64,000 nt of DNA, from positions 1 through 64,000 of the forward strand of contig CACIJJ010000005.1 of the NCBI GenBank assembly GCA_902587025.1. Reading direction: 5' to 3'. Positions 1-9,079 of the stretch are shown piece after piece (position 1 is the stretch's first letter; the number at the start of each line of letters is the position of its first letter). Source of the DNA: an uncultured Candidatus Actinomarina sp. Its GTDB lineage: Bacteria > Actinomycetota > Acidimicrobiia > Actinomarinales > Actinomarinaceae. The position numbers and the translations under genes are program-made. Under the pieces are notes generated by a model. The model searched no databases. It was given only the letters and a program-made list of their open reading frames with translations, and was not told the DNA's origin.

Positions 1-715
1 GTGTGCTTGAAGTTGTTTTGGAGTAACTTGAATAATATGTCTCAACTCCATGAATACCCAGATTTTTCAATGTTTTTAATCGATCTACAAATACAGAATC
101 ATGCCAATTTTTTGAAAAAGAGTAATCTTTATTACTCATAAGTGTGTGAGGGTGTGCAAGAAAAACTAAACATTTAGATTCTTTCGCACAATCAATGACT
201 TCCTCAATTGGGTTTTGGTGAATTCTAGAATCACCAACTTTACCATTTCCTAAGTATTCTTTAAATGCTTCATTTAGTGAAGTTACATACCCCTTTGATT
301 TCATCAAATTAGCAATATGAGGACGACCCGGTACTTTTGTTTCAAGATCATCCAATTCTTTTCTTTCAATTTCTACACCTACTTTTTTTAGTTTTTCCAA
401 TATTTCATAATTTCTATTTTTCTTTTCAATTCTAATTTTTGAAAGCAACTCATATATAGGGGTATCTTTTTTTAAAAAATAAATAAGTAAATGAATTCCC
501 GCAAATGGATTTTCTAACTCTAAGTCATACCAACTAACACTCATTTCAACCCCTGGAATTATTTCAATTAAATTAGTGTTTTCAACCTCTGACAAAAACT
601 CGTGATCAGTTATTGATATAGCCTGTAATTGTTGTTCTATTGCAATATTCAATATATCTTCAATTTTGTCAGTCCCGTCAGAATTAGATGAATGAATATG
701 GAGATCAATGCTCAT
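1..715 (-). CDS. PHP-domain phosphoesterase, 3' end cut by window edge
   Basis: About 238 codons are visible, starting at ATG 715 and running off the left edge. The N-terminus reads MSIDLHIHSSNSDGT, the HxH metal motif (His6, His8) that opens PHP domains. ITDHE follows near residue 40 and LAHPH further on, all metal-ligand positions of the family. The closest known type by pattern is the YciV/RnaseAM-like 3',5'-nucleoside bisphosphate phosphatase or 5'-3' exonuclease of short RNAs, but other PHP hydrolases share these motifs, so the substrate is open. It diverges from lysC. A TATTCT box lies 7 nt before the start, consistent with a leaderless mRNA. Confidence 0.8.
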   Translation of the reverse strand, partial: MSIDLHIHSSNSDGTDKIEDILNIAIEQQLQAISITDHEFLSEVENTNLIEIIPGVEMSVSWYDLELENPFAGIHLLIYFLKKDTPIYELLSKIRIEKKNRNYEILEKLKKVGVEIERKELDDLETKVPGRPHIANLMKSKGYVTSLNEAFKEYLGNGKVGDSRIHQNPIEEVIDCAKESKCLVFLAHPHTLMSNKDYSFSKNWHDSVFVDRLKTLKNLGIHGVETYYSSYSKTTSST

Positions 716-722
716 TAAATCT

Positions 723-728
723 AGAATA
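723..728 (-). promoter_or_regulatory. -10-like TATTCT for the PHP gene
   Basis: TATTCT read on the minus strand, exactly 7 nt upstream of ATG 715. It matches the TAnnnT-6/7-start pattern seen repeatedly in this window. No clear Shine-Dalgarno sequence lies between box and start. Confidence 0.4.
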
Positions 729-749
729 CTAGGTCTGTTAAATCTTTAA

Positions 750-755
750 TAAACT
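750..755 (+). promoter_or_regulatory. -10-like TAAACT for lysC
   Basis: TAAACT lies 7 nt upstream of ATG 763, giving a possible leaderless start at that codon. This favours 763 over the in-frame ATG at 772. Confidence 0.4.
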
Positions 756-762
756 CATTAGA

Positions 763-1980
763 ATGTTTCAGATGAATTTAATAGTACAAAAATTTGGTGG
801 AACTAGTGTTGAAAATCCCGAAACACTAAAAATTGTTGCACAAAAAATAATTGATTGTAAATCAAAAGGAAATGAGGTTGTAGTAGTTGTTTCTGCTATG
901 GGTTCAAGTACGGATGAGTTAATTAATCTAGCTAATGAACTATCCGATACACCCTCCCCCAGAGAAATGGATATGTTGTTGTCGGCAGGAGAGAGAATAA
1001 CAATGTCACTACTAGCAATGCATTTAAATAATCTTGGTTATGAATCCTTTTCTTTAACAGGTTCACAGGCAGGAATAACTACAACGTCAAGACATGGAAT
1101 GGCGGAGATCGAAAATATTTCTGGTGAAAGAGTTAAAGAGGGCATTAATGAAGGAAAGATAGTAATAGTTGCTGGTTTTCAAGGAGTAAACAAAGAGACT
1201 AAAGAGATTACTACACTTGGAAGAGGAGGATCTGATGCTACAGCAGTTGCGTTAGCTGCAGCACTTGGTGCAGAAAAATGTGAGATTTATACAGATGTTG
1301 AGGGTGTATTTACAGCAGACCCAAGAATAGTTACAAAAGCCAAATTAATTGAAGAGATAACATACGATGAAATGTTGGAAATGGCTTCATCAGGTGCAAG
1401 GGTTTTAATGGCTAGGTCTGTAGAATTTGGTAGAAGGTATAATGTACCAATAATTGTAAAACCTACCTTTAGCGAAGGTTCAGGCACAATTGTAAAGGAC
1501 AAAGTAATGGAACAAGCAATTGTAAGTGGAGTCACTCACAACGATAAAGAGATCAAATTTACACTATTTGGAGTTCCAGATCAGCCAGGCATTGCTGGAA
1601 AAGTTTTTGGACCTCTTTCAGAAAATGGTGTAATTGTAGATATGATTGTTCAAAACGTTTCAAAAGAATCAAAAACGGATATTAGTTTTACTGCACCATT
1701 GGAGCAAAAGTCCGAAGTTGAAAATATATTAGAAAAATTATCAACTGAGCTCGAAGCAGAAGGAGCAGATTCAGATCCAAATATTGCAAGGGTTTCTTTA
1801 ATTGGTGCTGGTATGAAAGCTGAGTCTGGAATAGCTTCGAAAATGTTTTCAATACTTGGCGAAAATAAAATCAATATTGCAATGATTTCAACATCACCGA
1901 TAAGAATTTCATGTGTTGTTAACAAGGATGATATGCAAAAAGCTATAGACTCATTACACAAAGAATTTATTGAAGCATAA
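763..1980 (+). CDS. lysC: Aspartate kinase
   Basis: Phosphorylates L-aspartate with ATP, the first step to lysine, threonine, methionine and diaminopimelate. The N-terminus holds the KFGGTSVE motif, GRGGSDATA is the substrate/nucleotide segment, and YTDVEGVFTADPR is typical of the kinase core. Two C-terminal ACT modules are visible (GVPDQPGIAGKVFG and IGAGMKAESGIASKMF regions), so feedback by lysine and/or threonine is expected from family knowledge. At 405 residues it is slightly short but complete. The start could be ATG 763 (leaderless layout) or ATG 772, which gives the more usual MNLIVQKFGG. The stop is directly followed by the asd start, so the two form an operon. Confidence 0.96.
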   Translation: MFQMNLIVQKFGGTSVENPETLKIVAQKIIDCKSKGNEVVVVVSAMGSSTDELINLANELSDTPSPREMDMLLSAGERITMSLLAMHLNNLGYESFSLTGSQAGITTTSRHGMAEIENISGERVKEGINEGKIVIVAGFQGVNKETKEITTLGRGGSDATAVALAAALGAEKCEIYTDVEGVFTADPRIVTKAKLIEEITYDEMLEMASSGARVLMARSVEFGRRYNVPIIVKPTFSEGSGTIVKDKVMEQAIVSGVTHNDKEIKFTLFGVPDQPGIAGKVFGPLSENGVIVDMIVQNVSKESKTDISFTAPLEQKSEVENILEKLSTELEAEGADSDPNIARVSLIGAGMKAESGIASKMFSILGENKINIAMISTSPIRISCVVNKDDMQKAIDSLHKEFIEA

Positions 1981-2982
1981 ATGAAAATCTCAATAGTTGG
2001 AGCTACTGGTCTTGTAGGGCGAAATATAATTGAGCTCTGTGAAGAATATTTTGACAATTCTGTTGAATACCATCTTTATGCATCCAAAGAGTCTGAAGGA
2101 AAAACACTGCAAGTTAATGCAAAAGAAGTTCCCATTAGAGAGTTAAGTTCAAAGAATATTGAGTCATGCGATATTGCTTTGTTTTCAGCTGGAGGAGAAA
2201 GATCAAGAGAATTTGCAAATCAATTTGTAGACAAAGGCGCTTTCGTAATCGATAATTCATCATCTTTCAGAATGGAAAAAACAGTTCCTCTTGTTGTTTA
2301 CGGTATTAATGAAGACATAATAAAAAACGATTCGAAAATTATAGCCAATCCAAACTGCACAACTATGGTCCTTGTTATGGCTTTAAAACCATTACACGAT
2401 CTTTTTAATTTATTAAGTATTGTTCCAGTTTCATATCAGGCTGTCTCAGGTTCAGGGAAGAGTGCAATTGAATCGTTAGAAAATGAACTTGCTAACCTTT
2501 CAAAACCAGGATCAGCGCCTGATGAAAAATATTATCAATCCCAGATAGCGAAGAATGTAATTCCAATTGCTGGAAATATTACAGAAAATGGATACTCAGA
2601 TGAAGAAATGAAGTTTTCTAATGAGTCAAAAAAGATTTTGAACATACCGGAATTAAATGTTGAACCATCTAATGCAAGGGTAGGGGTTGAAACTGGACAT
2701 GGTATATTTTGTACTGCAACATTTGAAAAAGATGTTGATGTTGAATCTGCAATTGAATCATTGGAAGCATTTGAAGGTGTAGAATACTGGAAAGAAACTT
2801 ATCCGACACCTCTTGATGCTCAAGGAAATAAAAATATCTTAGTCTCTAGAATGAGATCCGGTCTTACAAGCAATAAAATACTAAACTTCTGGGCAGTTGG
2901 TGACAATCTCTTAAAAGGAGCAGCATTGAATGCTGTTCAAATAGCTAACTACCTATACAAAAATGATTTCTATACCAAATAA
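1981..2982 (+). CDS. asd: Aspartate-semialdehyde dehydrogenase
   Basis: Reduces aspartyl-phosphate to aspartate semialdehyde with NADPH, the step after LysC. The Rossmann signature GATGLVGRN sits at the N-terminus. NPNCTTM contains the catalytic cysteine, SYQAVSGSGKSAI is the conserved post-Cys segment, and VETGHG carries the catalytic histidine. The length of 333 residues is normal. It begins on the base after the lysC stop, indicating a tightly coupled lysC-asd unit. The last 20 nt overlap the start of the downstream acyltransferase gene. Confidence 0.96.
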   Translation: MKISIVGATGLVGRNIIELCEEYFDNSVEYHLYASKESEGKTLQVNAKEVPIRELSSKNIESCDIALFSAGGERSREFANQFVDKGAFVIDNSSSFRMEKTVPLVVYGINEDIIKNDSKIIANPNCTTMVLVMALKPLHDLFNLLSIVPVSYQAVSGSGKSAIESLENELANLSKPGSAPDEKYYQSQIAKNVIPIAGNITENGYSDEEMKFSNESKKILNIPELNVEPSNARVGVETGHGIFCTATFEKDVDVESAIESLEAFEGVEYWKETYPTPLDAQGNKNILVSRMRSGLTSNKILNFWAVGDNLLKGAALNAVQIANYLYKNDFYTK

Positions 2983-3634
2983 AGTTCCCAGAAAGAAAAG
3001 ATTTTTTCTAGGACCTTTGAGTAGGAAAATACTTAAACTTTCAAACTGGGAAATTACAGGTGAATTTCCGAACTATAAAAAAATAATATTAATTGGAGTA
3101 CCTCATACAGCAAATAGAGATGCCTGGTACGCACTTCTTGCAGTACTGGCCTTGGATTTAAAGATAAATTTTTTTGGTGCAAGGTGGATATTTACCAGAC
3201 TTCCAAGCCCTTATACTTTTTCAAAAGATGTTGATCGTTTAGGAATTCCCTGGCCTTTAGGATGGTTGCAAAAAATAATACTTTTAAAACTTGGAGGAAT
3301 ACCTGTTTATAGAAATAAATCAAAAGGACTAATAAAGGGTGCTATCGAAGAATTTTCAAAAATGGAAGAATATGTTCTTGCAATTGCTCCAGAAGCTGGG
3401 ACAGAACAGGTTAATAAATTTAGAAGTGGATTTTATTATTTAGCAAAAGAACTGCATATACCTTACTTACCAATCGAGTTAGATTTTAAAAATAGAAGGT
3501 TTCATGTACAAAAAGAACAGTTCGTATCGATGTCATTTGAAAAAGAGTCTAAAAAAATTATTTCACTTTTTGAAGGGGTGGAAGGAGCCTTAAGAGAATT
3601 TAAAATGCCAGAAGAAATGGAACAAAAAGACTAA
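2963..3634 (+). CDS. 1-acylglycerol-3-phosphate acyltransferase family protein
   Basis: Lysophospholipid acyltransferase-type protein of 223 residues. PHTANRD gives the H-x4-D catalytic motif, and APEAGTE matches the second substrate motif (usually PEGTR) in altered form. GIPVYRNK corresponds to the middle block. The likely role is acyl transfer in membrane lipid synthesis, on the cytoplasmic face. The start overlaps the asd end by 20 nt, so it is probably translated from the same mRNA; a later start is possible. Its 3' end overlaps the convergent DUF554 gene by 35 nt. The exact acceptor cannot be read from sequence. Confidence 0.8.
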   Translation: MISIPNKVPRKKRFFLGPLSRKILKLSNWEITGEFPNYKKIILIGVPHTANRDAWYALLAVLALDLKINFFGARWIFTRLPSPYTFSKDVDRLGIPWPLGWLQKIILLKLGGIPVYRNKSKGLIKGAIEEFSKMEEYVLAIAPEAGTEQVNKFRSGFYYLAKELHIPYLPIELDFKNRRFHVQKEQFVSMSFEKESKKIISLFEGVEGALREFKMPEEMEQKD

Positions 3635-4283
3635 GCATATAATTTCCTACGGGAATTTTCTTTAATCCTAACAAGTTTATTCCAACACCAATTAACAATA
3701 CCCCTCCAATTCCTGCAATCGAGTCAGATATTTGTTGTTCAATATTTGTATTAATTAATAAAGCGAGCAAAGTAAATATTCCTTGATAGATCAATATTGA
3801 GACACCAGAGTATACGGCTCCTTTGCCGCCACTTGAAGTTATGAAAATTACAAGGAAACAGTCTAAAGCAGTTTTTATCAATAATAATTCTAAGTTTGAC
3901 TCGACGACATCAAAGAAAGGCCCAATAATTGCTAGTGGTCCAGTAATTACAATTAATGTAGTTGTTAGATAACTTTCTATAAATTTAGTTTGATCACTTT
4001 CACCTTTTTCAAATTTTAAATAGAGATAATCTCCAAAATTTTTTACTCTATCTTCAATCCTTAAATAGCTTCCAATAATTGAGCCAACTATTACAGCAAA
4101 CAGGGTGAATATAAAATCTGGACTTTTTAAAGTTTCTCTAAACCCTAAAGCCAAAACTAAAAGACCGAGTGGTAGGAGGTTTTCATCAAAGTTTTTGAGT
4201 TCTTTTTTAAAAATTATTCTGGCAAGAATACCAGAGACAATAACACCAAATCCATTAATTAGCGTTCCAATTCCTGGGATCAT
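3600..4283 (-). CDS. DUF554 family membrane protein
   Basis: Polytopic membrane protein of 227 residues with about six or seven hydrophobic segments. The N-terminus [21 protein letters not shown] and the small-residue motif SSGGKGAVYSG are typical of the DUF554 (YdfK-like) family, whose function is not established. The start ATG at 4283 overlaps the dcd stop by 1 nt, so the two genes are translationally coupled. The 3' end overlaps the acyltransferase gene on the other strand by 35 nt. Confidence 0.8.
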   Translation of the reverse strand: MIPGIGTLINGFGVIVSGILARIIFKKELKNFDENLLPLGLLVLALGFRETLKSPDFIFTLFAVIVGSIIGSYLRIEDRVKNFGDYLYLKFEKGESDQTKFIESYLTTTLIVITGPLAIIGPFFDVVESNLELLLIKTALDCFLVIFITSSGGKGAVYSGVSILIYQGIFTLLALLINTNIEQQISDSIAGIGGVLLIGVGINLLGLKKIPVGNYMLSLFVPFLLAF

Positions 4284-4846
4284 TAGCTGCTAAAATCGCT
4301 ATGGCTTTTACTTGGTGTAGGCCCTTCTTGGCCTTGATACTTACTTCCATAGCTGACGTCACCATACTTAGCCTCTGAAGGTGAATTTAAATAATAGAAA
4401 GATATTTGTCCAATTTTCATCTCTGGATATATTTTGATTGGTAAGTTTGCAACATTTGAAAGTTCTAATGTTAAATAACCTGAAAATCCAGGATCAACAA
4501 ATCCTGCAGTTGAATGAATTAATAAACCTATCCTACCTAGTGATGACTTGCCTTCGAGTCTTGCAACAATCTTATTAGATAAAGCAACTTTTTCATAGGT
4601 TGTGCCCAAAACAAATTCACCAGGATGGAGGACAAATGGTTCGTCCTTTGAGGCCTCCACAAGAGTAGTTAAATCTTCCTGGGGTGATTTCGGATCTATA
4701 TGACTATATTTATGATTTTCAAAAACTCTGAATTCTGTCCCGACCCTTAAATCAACACTGGAGGGTTGTATATATCCTTGATCTAAAGGTGATATTTCGA
4801 TCCACTTATCTTCCAAGGCTTTTTTAATATCTTTATCTGAAAGCAT
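4283..4846 (-). CDS. dcd: dCTP deaminase, probably the dUMP-forming bifunctional type
   Basis: Converts dCTP to dUTP and, in the mycobacterial-type enzyme, on to dUMP, feeding dTMP synthesis. The core block [19 protein letters not shown] followed by [20 protein letters not shown] closely parallels the bifunctional Mycobacterium enzyme, as does the [14 protein letters not shown]-terminus that closes over nucleotide. The length of 187 residues is standard. GAGGAAAA just before ATG 4846 is a ribosome binding site, so this gene does not use the leaderless layout. The bifunctional assignment is inferred from similarity to the actinobacterial group. Confidence 0.93.
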   Translation of the reverse strand: MLSDKDIKKALEDKWIEISPLDQGYIQPSSVDLRVGTEFRVFENHKYSHIDPKSPQEDLTTLVEASKDEPFVLHPGEFVLGTTYEKVALSNKIVARLEGKSSLGRIGLLIHSTAGFVDPGFSGYLTLELSNVANLPIKIYPEMKIGQISFYYLNSPSEAKYGDVSYGSKYQGQEGPTPSKSHSDFSS

Positions 4847-4891
4847 TTTTCCTCACGTTTAAAGAATATACTAATCAAAAAATTTTTGTTT

Positions 4892-5092
4892 TTAATTATT
4901 TAGCAAAGAAGCAACTGTCCATGCAGTAATTATGAATCCTATTGTCCCCAAAAAAATTGTTCTTGATTTGTAAAACTCATTATCGTTTTTATCTTTATTT
5001 ATAAAAGCAAGAAAGCTACCAGCAAACATAGCTGACCCAAGGCCTAACATTAAAAGTCTTATAGTTAAATCGAGTGCAAATGGGTCATTCAT
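4892..5092 (-). CDS. Small two-helix membrane protein, unknown
   Basis: A 66-residue protein beginning MNDPFALDLTIRLLML and containing two hydrophobic stretches (about residues 10-30 and 45-63) separated by a charged loop rich in Lys, Asp and Asn. I do not recognise the family. An in-frame TTG at 5128 would extend it by 12 residues, but it would overlap the divergent kinase-like gene, so ATG 5092 is preferred. Convergence with nothing and its own reading direction suggest a separate small transcript, or cotranscription with dcd downstream. Confidence 0.6.
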   Translation of the reverse strand: MNDPFALDLTIRLLMLGLGSAMFAGSFLAFINKDKNDNEFYKSRTIFLGTIGFIITAWTVASLLNN

Positions 5093-5118
5093 GACATTAT
5101 TGTTATCATAATAAAATA

Positions 5119-5964
5119 ATGGATACAAGAGATATAGTAGATATTTTTAATAGATTTGATATTTCATCAATCAAAGATGAGAGCAAATATAAAATTTCTA
5201 CTTTGGGAAGTATTACAAATCTAAATTATAAAGTTGAGATAGGTGATAAAAAATTTGTTCTTAGAGTTCCTGGAGAAAATCCAGATTTAATTAACAGAAT
5301 ATCTGAAGGATATAATGAAAAACTCATTCAGAGTGTCGGAATATCATTGCCATTAATTGTATTTGAAGAAGAAACTGGTCTAAAAATTTCAGAATATTTT
5401 GAAGATTTATATACATTTAAATCAACCGATATGTTTGATAAAAAATTTAGAGATGACGCATTGAATCTACTAACTATTCTGCATAATTCAGAACTTAAAT
5501 TTAAAGAAAATTTCTCCCCTCTCATTGTTTTTAAAAAATTAGTCAAAACAAATGACAAAATTGAAGAAGAAGCAAAAATTGTCGGTGAAGTGATAGTCAA
5601 AGAACTGAACAAAATTGGCCTTGACAGTAAGCCATGTCATCAAGACCTCTACCATGCAAATTTTGTTTATTTTAAAGAAAAAGCATATTTGATTGACTGG
5701 GAATACTCTTCACAAGGGGATCCATTCTTTGACTACGCAGATTTTATATGGCAGAACGAGCTAGAAGATAATACCGAAGTAATTAATGATATTTATTCAA
5801 AAATTGGAATTAACAATGATCAAATTAAAACAAAAATGGAATTATTTCAGATTTTATCAATGATTACTTGGGGCTTTTGGGCAAAAAGAAAATCTCCAAA
5901 AGACAATAGAGGTCAAGAAGCATTAGTTTCCGCACTAGAAAAGTATGATAATAATTTTTCTTAA
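5119..5964 (+). CDS. Choline-kinase/APH-like phosphotransferase
   Basis: Kinase-fold phosphotransferase of 281 residues. The glycine-poor N-lobe carries FVLRVPGE (nucleotide-binding Lys/Arg strand), the catalytic loop is CHQDLYHANF (Brenner-type HxDxxxxN), and the metal motif is LIDWEYSSQGDPFFDYADF. This pattern is closest to choline/ethanolamine or thiamine kinases (LicA/YcfN type). It may phosphorylate choline or a similar small amino-alcohol in the cytoplasm; the substrate is not determined by sequence. CATAAT lies 6 nt before the ATG, one base off the window's leaderless consensus. Confidence 0.8.
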   Translation: MDTRDIVDIFNRFDISSIKDESKYKISTLGSITNLNYKVEIGDKKFVLRVPGENPDLINRISEGYNEKLIQSVGISLPLIVFEEETGLKISEYFEDLYTFKSTDMFDKKFRDDALNLLTILHNSELKFKENFSPLIVFKKLVKTNDKIEEEAKIVGEVIVKELNKIGLDSKPCHQDLYHANFVYFKEKAYLIDWEYSSQGDPFFDYADFIWQNELEDNTEVINDIYSKIGINNDQIKTKMELFQILSMITWGFWAKRKSPKDNRGQEALVSALEKYDNNFS

Positions 5965-6033
5965 AAGATTTAACTATATTAATCTACTTGGGTTAGAATT
6001 TCGCAGTACGAAAAAAGGATAAATTTAAATTTT

Positions 6034-6129
6034 ATGGGATCTTTGATTAAAAAAAGACGTAAGAAAATGTCTAAACATAAATACCGAAAACGTCGTAAAT
6101 CAAATAGACATAAAAAGAAGTCTGTCTAG
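6034..6129 (+). CDS. Ribosomal protein bS22 (AURKAIP1/COX24-like)
   Basis: A 31-residue, extremely basic peptide starting MGSLIKKRRKKMSKHKYRK, too short for ordinary gene finding. The MGSxIKKRRKxMxKxKHRK pattern is the actinobacterial AURKAIP1/COX24 domain protein found in mycobacterial ribosomes near the decoding region (bS22). An AAAAAAGGA stretch lies about 15 nt upstream. The last 4 nt overlap the convergent PAC2 gene. It is a useful marker for actinobacterial origin of the window. Confidence 0.9.
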   Translation: MGSLIKKRRKKMSKHKYRKRRKSNRHKKKSV

Positions 6130-6977
6130 AACTCTCTACCTTCACTATTAAGAAAATCTTCAATTTCCTCGACTAGATTATCCTCTGAAAAACTATCTTC
6201 AATGCTTACTTCTGCCTCTTCAAGTTTTGATACGTATTCGGCGAGATCTTCAGAGTTCTCCATAGCTTTACTAATTTTTGTATCAAACTGTTGTCCCTCT
6301 GATTGAATACCTGAATCATCTATATCAATTTTCAAGATTTCAGAAGTTTTATTCATTAATGCACCAATACCCTTTGGGTAAGCCCCAGAACTTAAATAAT
6401 GGGGAACTGCTGCCCATAAACCTGAAGTTTCTATACCGTTACTTCTTAAGTCATGGCCAACAACACTAGTAATTCCAGTAGGTCCAGAATAATTTGTTGG
6501 AAGTACATTAAATCTTGAATTAAAAGTTGGATCATCGCTTACACCAAATATTGGTACTGGTAAAGTATGTGCAACTTGGCCAAAGAATGCACCTAAAGTA
6601 ACTGCTCTTTTTACGCCAAGTTCAATTAGAACTTCTGATATATTCTGTGAATATTTTTTCCATTTCATTGAAGGTTCTTCTCCAAAGACTAAGATCACTT
6701 CTCTTTTAAGTTTGTAGTCTTCAATAGAATAAAAAGTTGTTTGTGGCCAGTGAAAATTTCTTTCACCAATTGCTTTTACTTCAACAACGGGTCTTCTCAT
6801 TTGATAGTTATAAAAACCCTCGGAATTAAGTTCTGCGAATGGTTCGACATCATAAGTACCACAAATATTTTCAATACAACCACTTGCAGTGTTACCAGCG
6901 TCACTCCATCCCTCAAAAGCAAGAATTGCTACAGGGTCAGATAGAAGTGGCTTTCTATACCAAACAACATCTTCCAT
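6126..6977 (-). CDS. PAC2 family protein (proteasome assembly chaperone-like)
   Basis: A 283-residue PAC2 domain protein, a family widespread in Actinobacteria. Typical features are the LAFEGWSDAGNTASG N-terminal block, GAFFGQVAHTLPVPIFG in the middle, and GLWAAVPHYLSSGAYPKG. The C-terminal 60 residues are highly acidic and helical (VSKLEEAEVSIEDSFSEDN). Archaeal and eukaryotic relatives help assemble proteasomes; the actinobacterial role is not settled. TAATCT lies exactly 6 nt before ATG 6977, a leaderless layout. Confidence 0.92.
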   Translation of the reverse strand: MEDVVWYRKPLLSDPVAILAFEGWSDAGNTASGCIENICGTYDVEPFAELNSEGFYNYQMRRPVVEVKAIGERNFHWPQTTFYSIEDYKLKREVILVFGEEPSMKWKKYSQNISEVLIELGVKRAVTLGAFFGQVAHTLPVPIFGVSDDPTFNSRFNVLPTNYSGPTGITSVVGHDLRSNGIETSGLWAAVPHYLSSGAYPKGIGALMNKTSEILKIDIDDSGIQSEGQQFDTKISKAMENSEDLAEYVSKLEEAEVSIEDSFSEDNLVEEIEDFLNSEGREF

Positions 6978-6983
6978 AAACGA

Positions 6984-6989
6984 AGATTA
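6984..6989 (-). promoter_or_regulatory. -10-like TAATCT for the PAC2 gene
   Basis: TAATCT on the minus strand, 6 nt upstream of ATG 6977; this places the expected transcription start at or next to the A of the start codon. Confidence 0.45.
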
Positions 6990-7018
6990 ATATTTAAAAA
7001 ATTTTATATAATAAGAAA

Positions 7019-9079
7019 TTAGAGTTTTCTGGATGAGTTTAAAACTACAGATAAACTTGATAAAGCCATAGCTAAAGCAGCCATACTTGGAACAATACTC
7101 CCACTTACAGCAATTGGAATCATGATTATGTTATATATAAAGGCAAAAAATAAATTTTGAATAATTCTTTTATTTGAATTTTTTGAAATATTAAAAATTT
7201 TGTTTAATTTTTCAAGGCCTCCTTTAAAAATAATAATGTCGCTAACACTTTGCGCGATTTGTGTGCTTTGAGAAAAGGATAAACTTACATTTGCTTGTTT
7301 AAGTGCAGGTGAATCATTAATTCCATCGCCAATGAAACCTACCGTTTTATCCATCTGTTTTTCTTGAATATATTTTAATTTATCTTCCGGTGACTGATTG
7401 CCTAACACATTTTTAATATTTAAATCATTTCCAATTTCTTGGACTTTTTCAGTTTTGTCTCCTGATAAAATTTCAATTTCATAATCTTTTGAAAGATCTT
7501 TAATGATATCTTTATTTACAGTTTTATCTTCTACTAGCTTTACCATAAATTCCTCATTATCAATTATTAATTCAAGATCTCCTTTTAAATCATCTTTCGA
7601 CCTAAAAACAGAAACTTTTTTGTTTTCAACAACTCCACTAACACCAATTCCTGGTGTTTCAATAAAATTATCTACAGGGAAGAGACTCAAATTTTTTATT
7701 TCCGATTCCAAAAGTATGCTTTTAGCAATAGGATGGTTTGATTTTTGTTCAACAGACGCAAGCACTCTCAATACTTCATCACCAACAATTTTACCTTTTG
7801 AATCTGAGATGCTTTTTATTTTGAAAATACCAGATGTAAGAGTTCCAGTTTTATCAAAAACTATTATGTCTAAATTTTTGAATCTTTGAAGATAGTCAAA
7901 ATTTTTAAAAATAAAACCATTACGATTTGAAACTGAGGCGGTCCTAAATAATACGATAGGAGTTGCAAGGCCCAGGGCACAAGGGCATGCAACAACAAGA
8001 ATTGCAATTGTTGAACTGATTGTCTCTGAAAAATCATTTTCAAAAACAAATAATTTAAAAATTATGTTTGCAAAACTCAAAATCAAAATAGAAGGAACAA
8101 AGATATTTGTTATTTTATCTACGAGATCTTGAACTTCAGGCTTACTTGTCTGGGCTTTCAAAATTAATTTTTCAATATGGTTTACAGTTGTCTCTCCCTC
8201 TTTTTTTACTACTTCAACTTCAATATCATCACCAAGATTAATTGAACCTGATACAATTTCATCACCCTCTTTTTTTGTAAGAGGTTCGGATTCACCAGAG
8301 ATTACGCTTTCATCAACTTCAGAACTACCACGTTTGATTACACCATCAAGAGGAATGATTTCGCCTTTCTTAACTATAATGACATCACCAATTTCAATTT
8401 GATTTAAAGGCTTGCGAACAATTATTTGATTTTCGTAAACATTTACATCTTTGGGAATACTTTCGATTATGGAGTCTGATACTGAAACCGATGACTTAAT
8501 TGAAATATCTTCTATTGTCTTACCAAGGAGAATGAAGCTAATTATGAATCCTCCTGTTTCTAAGTACATTAATTCTCCATTATTTGGCAAAATTCCAATG
8601 GCGAAAGAGGAGAGACTACCAATAGAGATTAATGTATCCATATTGAAATTAAGTTTTTTTATATTTTTTAAAGCAGATACGTGAAATTTTCTACCAAAAA
8701 TAAAAATTATTAATGCACCTACTCCTAATGCGGCGAGACCTTGATCAGCCCCAATGAGTGGGTTGATACTAAGTGTAAGTATTAGAGAAAGAAACGGAGT
8801 AAGAAATTTTCTAGCATTACTTTTTTTCTCCTCAGCTATTTCTTCTCGTGCTGAATATCCAATTGATCTAATTCTTTGAATATATTCATCCGAATTATTA
8901 TCTTTGGGGTTAACTTCTAAGATTGCTTTTTTTAGGGGAAAGTTTACAACTACATCTTTGACAGATTTTTCTTTTGTTAAAACCCTCTCTATTCTTGCAG
9001 CACATGCTGCACAGGTCATTCCTTCAACAGATAAAACTAACGTTTTTGTCTCAGCTGACAATGGTATAGCCTTGTTCAT
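7019..9079 (-). CDS. copA: Cu+-translocating P-type ATPase
   Basis: P1B-type copper pump of 686 residues from ATG 9079. It has an N-terminal heavy-metal-associated domain with GMTCAACAAR, the transmembrane CPC metal motif in ACPCALGLATP, the phosphorylated Asp in DKTGTLTSG, and GDGINDSPAL in the hinge. The SGES actuator motif is in VISGESEP. It exports Cu+ from the cytoplasm or loads it for oxidase assembly. It overlaps the copZ stop, so the two are coupled; alternative starts are TTG 9097 and TTG 9061. The location near a cytochrome oxidase-bearing genome segment agrees with copper handling, though the caa3 genes are 40 kb away. Confidence 0.93.
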   Translation of the reverse strand: MNKAIPLSAETKTLVLSVEGMTCAACAARIERVLTKEKSVKDVVVNFPLKKAILEVNPKDNNSDEYIQRIRSIGYSAREEIAEEKKSNARKFLTPFLSLILTLSINPLIGADQGLAALGVGALIIFIFGRKFHVSALKNIKKLNFNMDTLISIGSLSSFAIGILPNNGELMYLETGGFIISFILLGKTIEDISIKSSVSVSDSIIESIPKDVNVYENQIIVRKPLNQIEIGDVIIVKKGEIIPLDGVIKRGSSEVDESVISGESEPLTKKEGDEIVSGSINLGDDIEVEVVKKEGETTVNHIEKLILKAQTSKPEVQDLVDKITNIFVPSILILSFANIIFKLFVFENDFSETISSTIAILVVACPCALGLATPIVLFRTASVSNRNGFIFKNFDYLQRFKNLDIIVFDKTGTLTSGIFKIKSISDSKGKIVGDEVLRVLASVEQKSNHPIAKSILLESEIKNLSLFPVDNFIETPGIGVSGVVENKKVSVFRSKDDLKGDLELIIDNEEFMVKLVEDKTVNKDIIKDLSKDYEIEILSGDKTEKVQEIGNDLNIKNVLGNQSPEDKLKYIQEKQMDKTVGFIGDGINDSPALKQANVSLSFSQSTQIAQSVSDIIIFKGGLEKLNKIFNISKNSNKRIIQNLFFAFIYNIIMIPIAVSGSIVPSMAALAMALSSLSVVLNSSRKL

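Noticed and set aside
1650-2057. Open frame antisense to lysC/asd (135 codons)
   Set aside because: It spans two well-supported genes on the other strand and has Ser-rich composition typical of a shadow frame.
4847-4891. Terminator after the small membrane protein gene
   Set aside because: CAAAAA/TTTTTG is an AT-only pair next to a T run, too weak to call.
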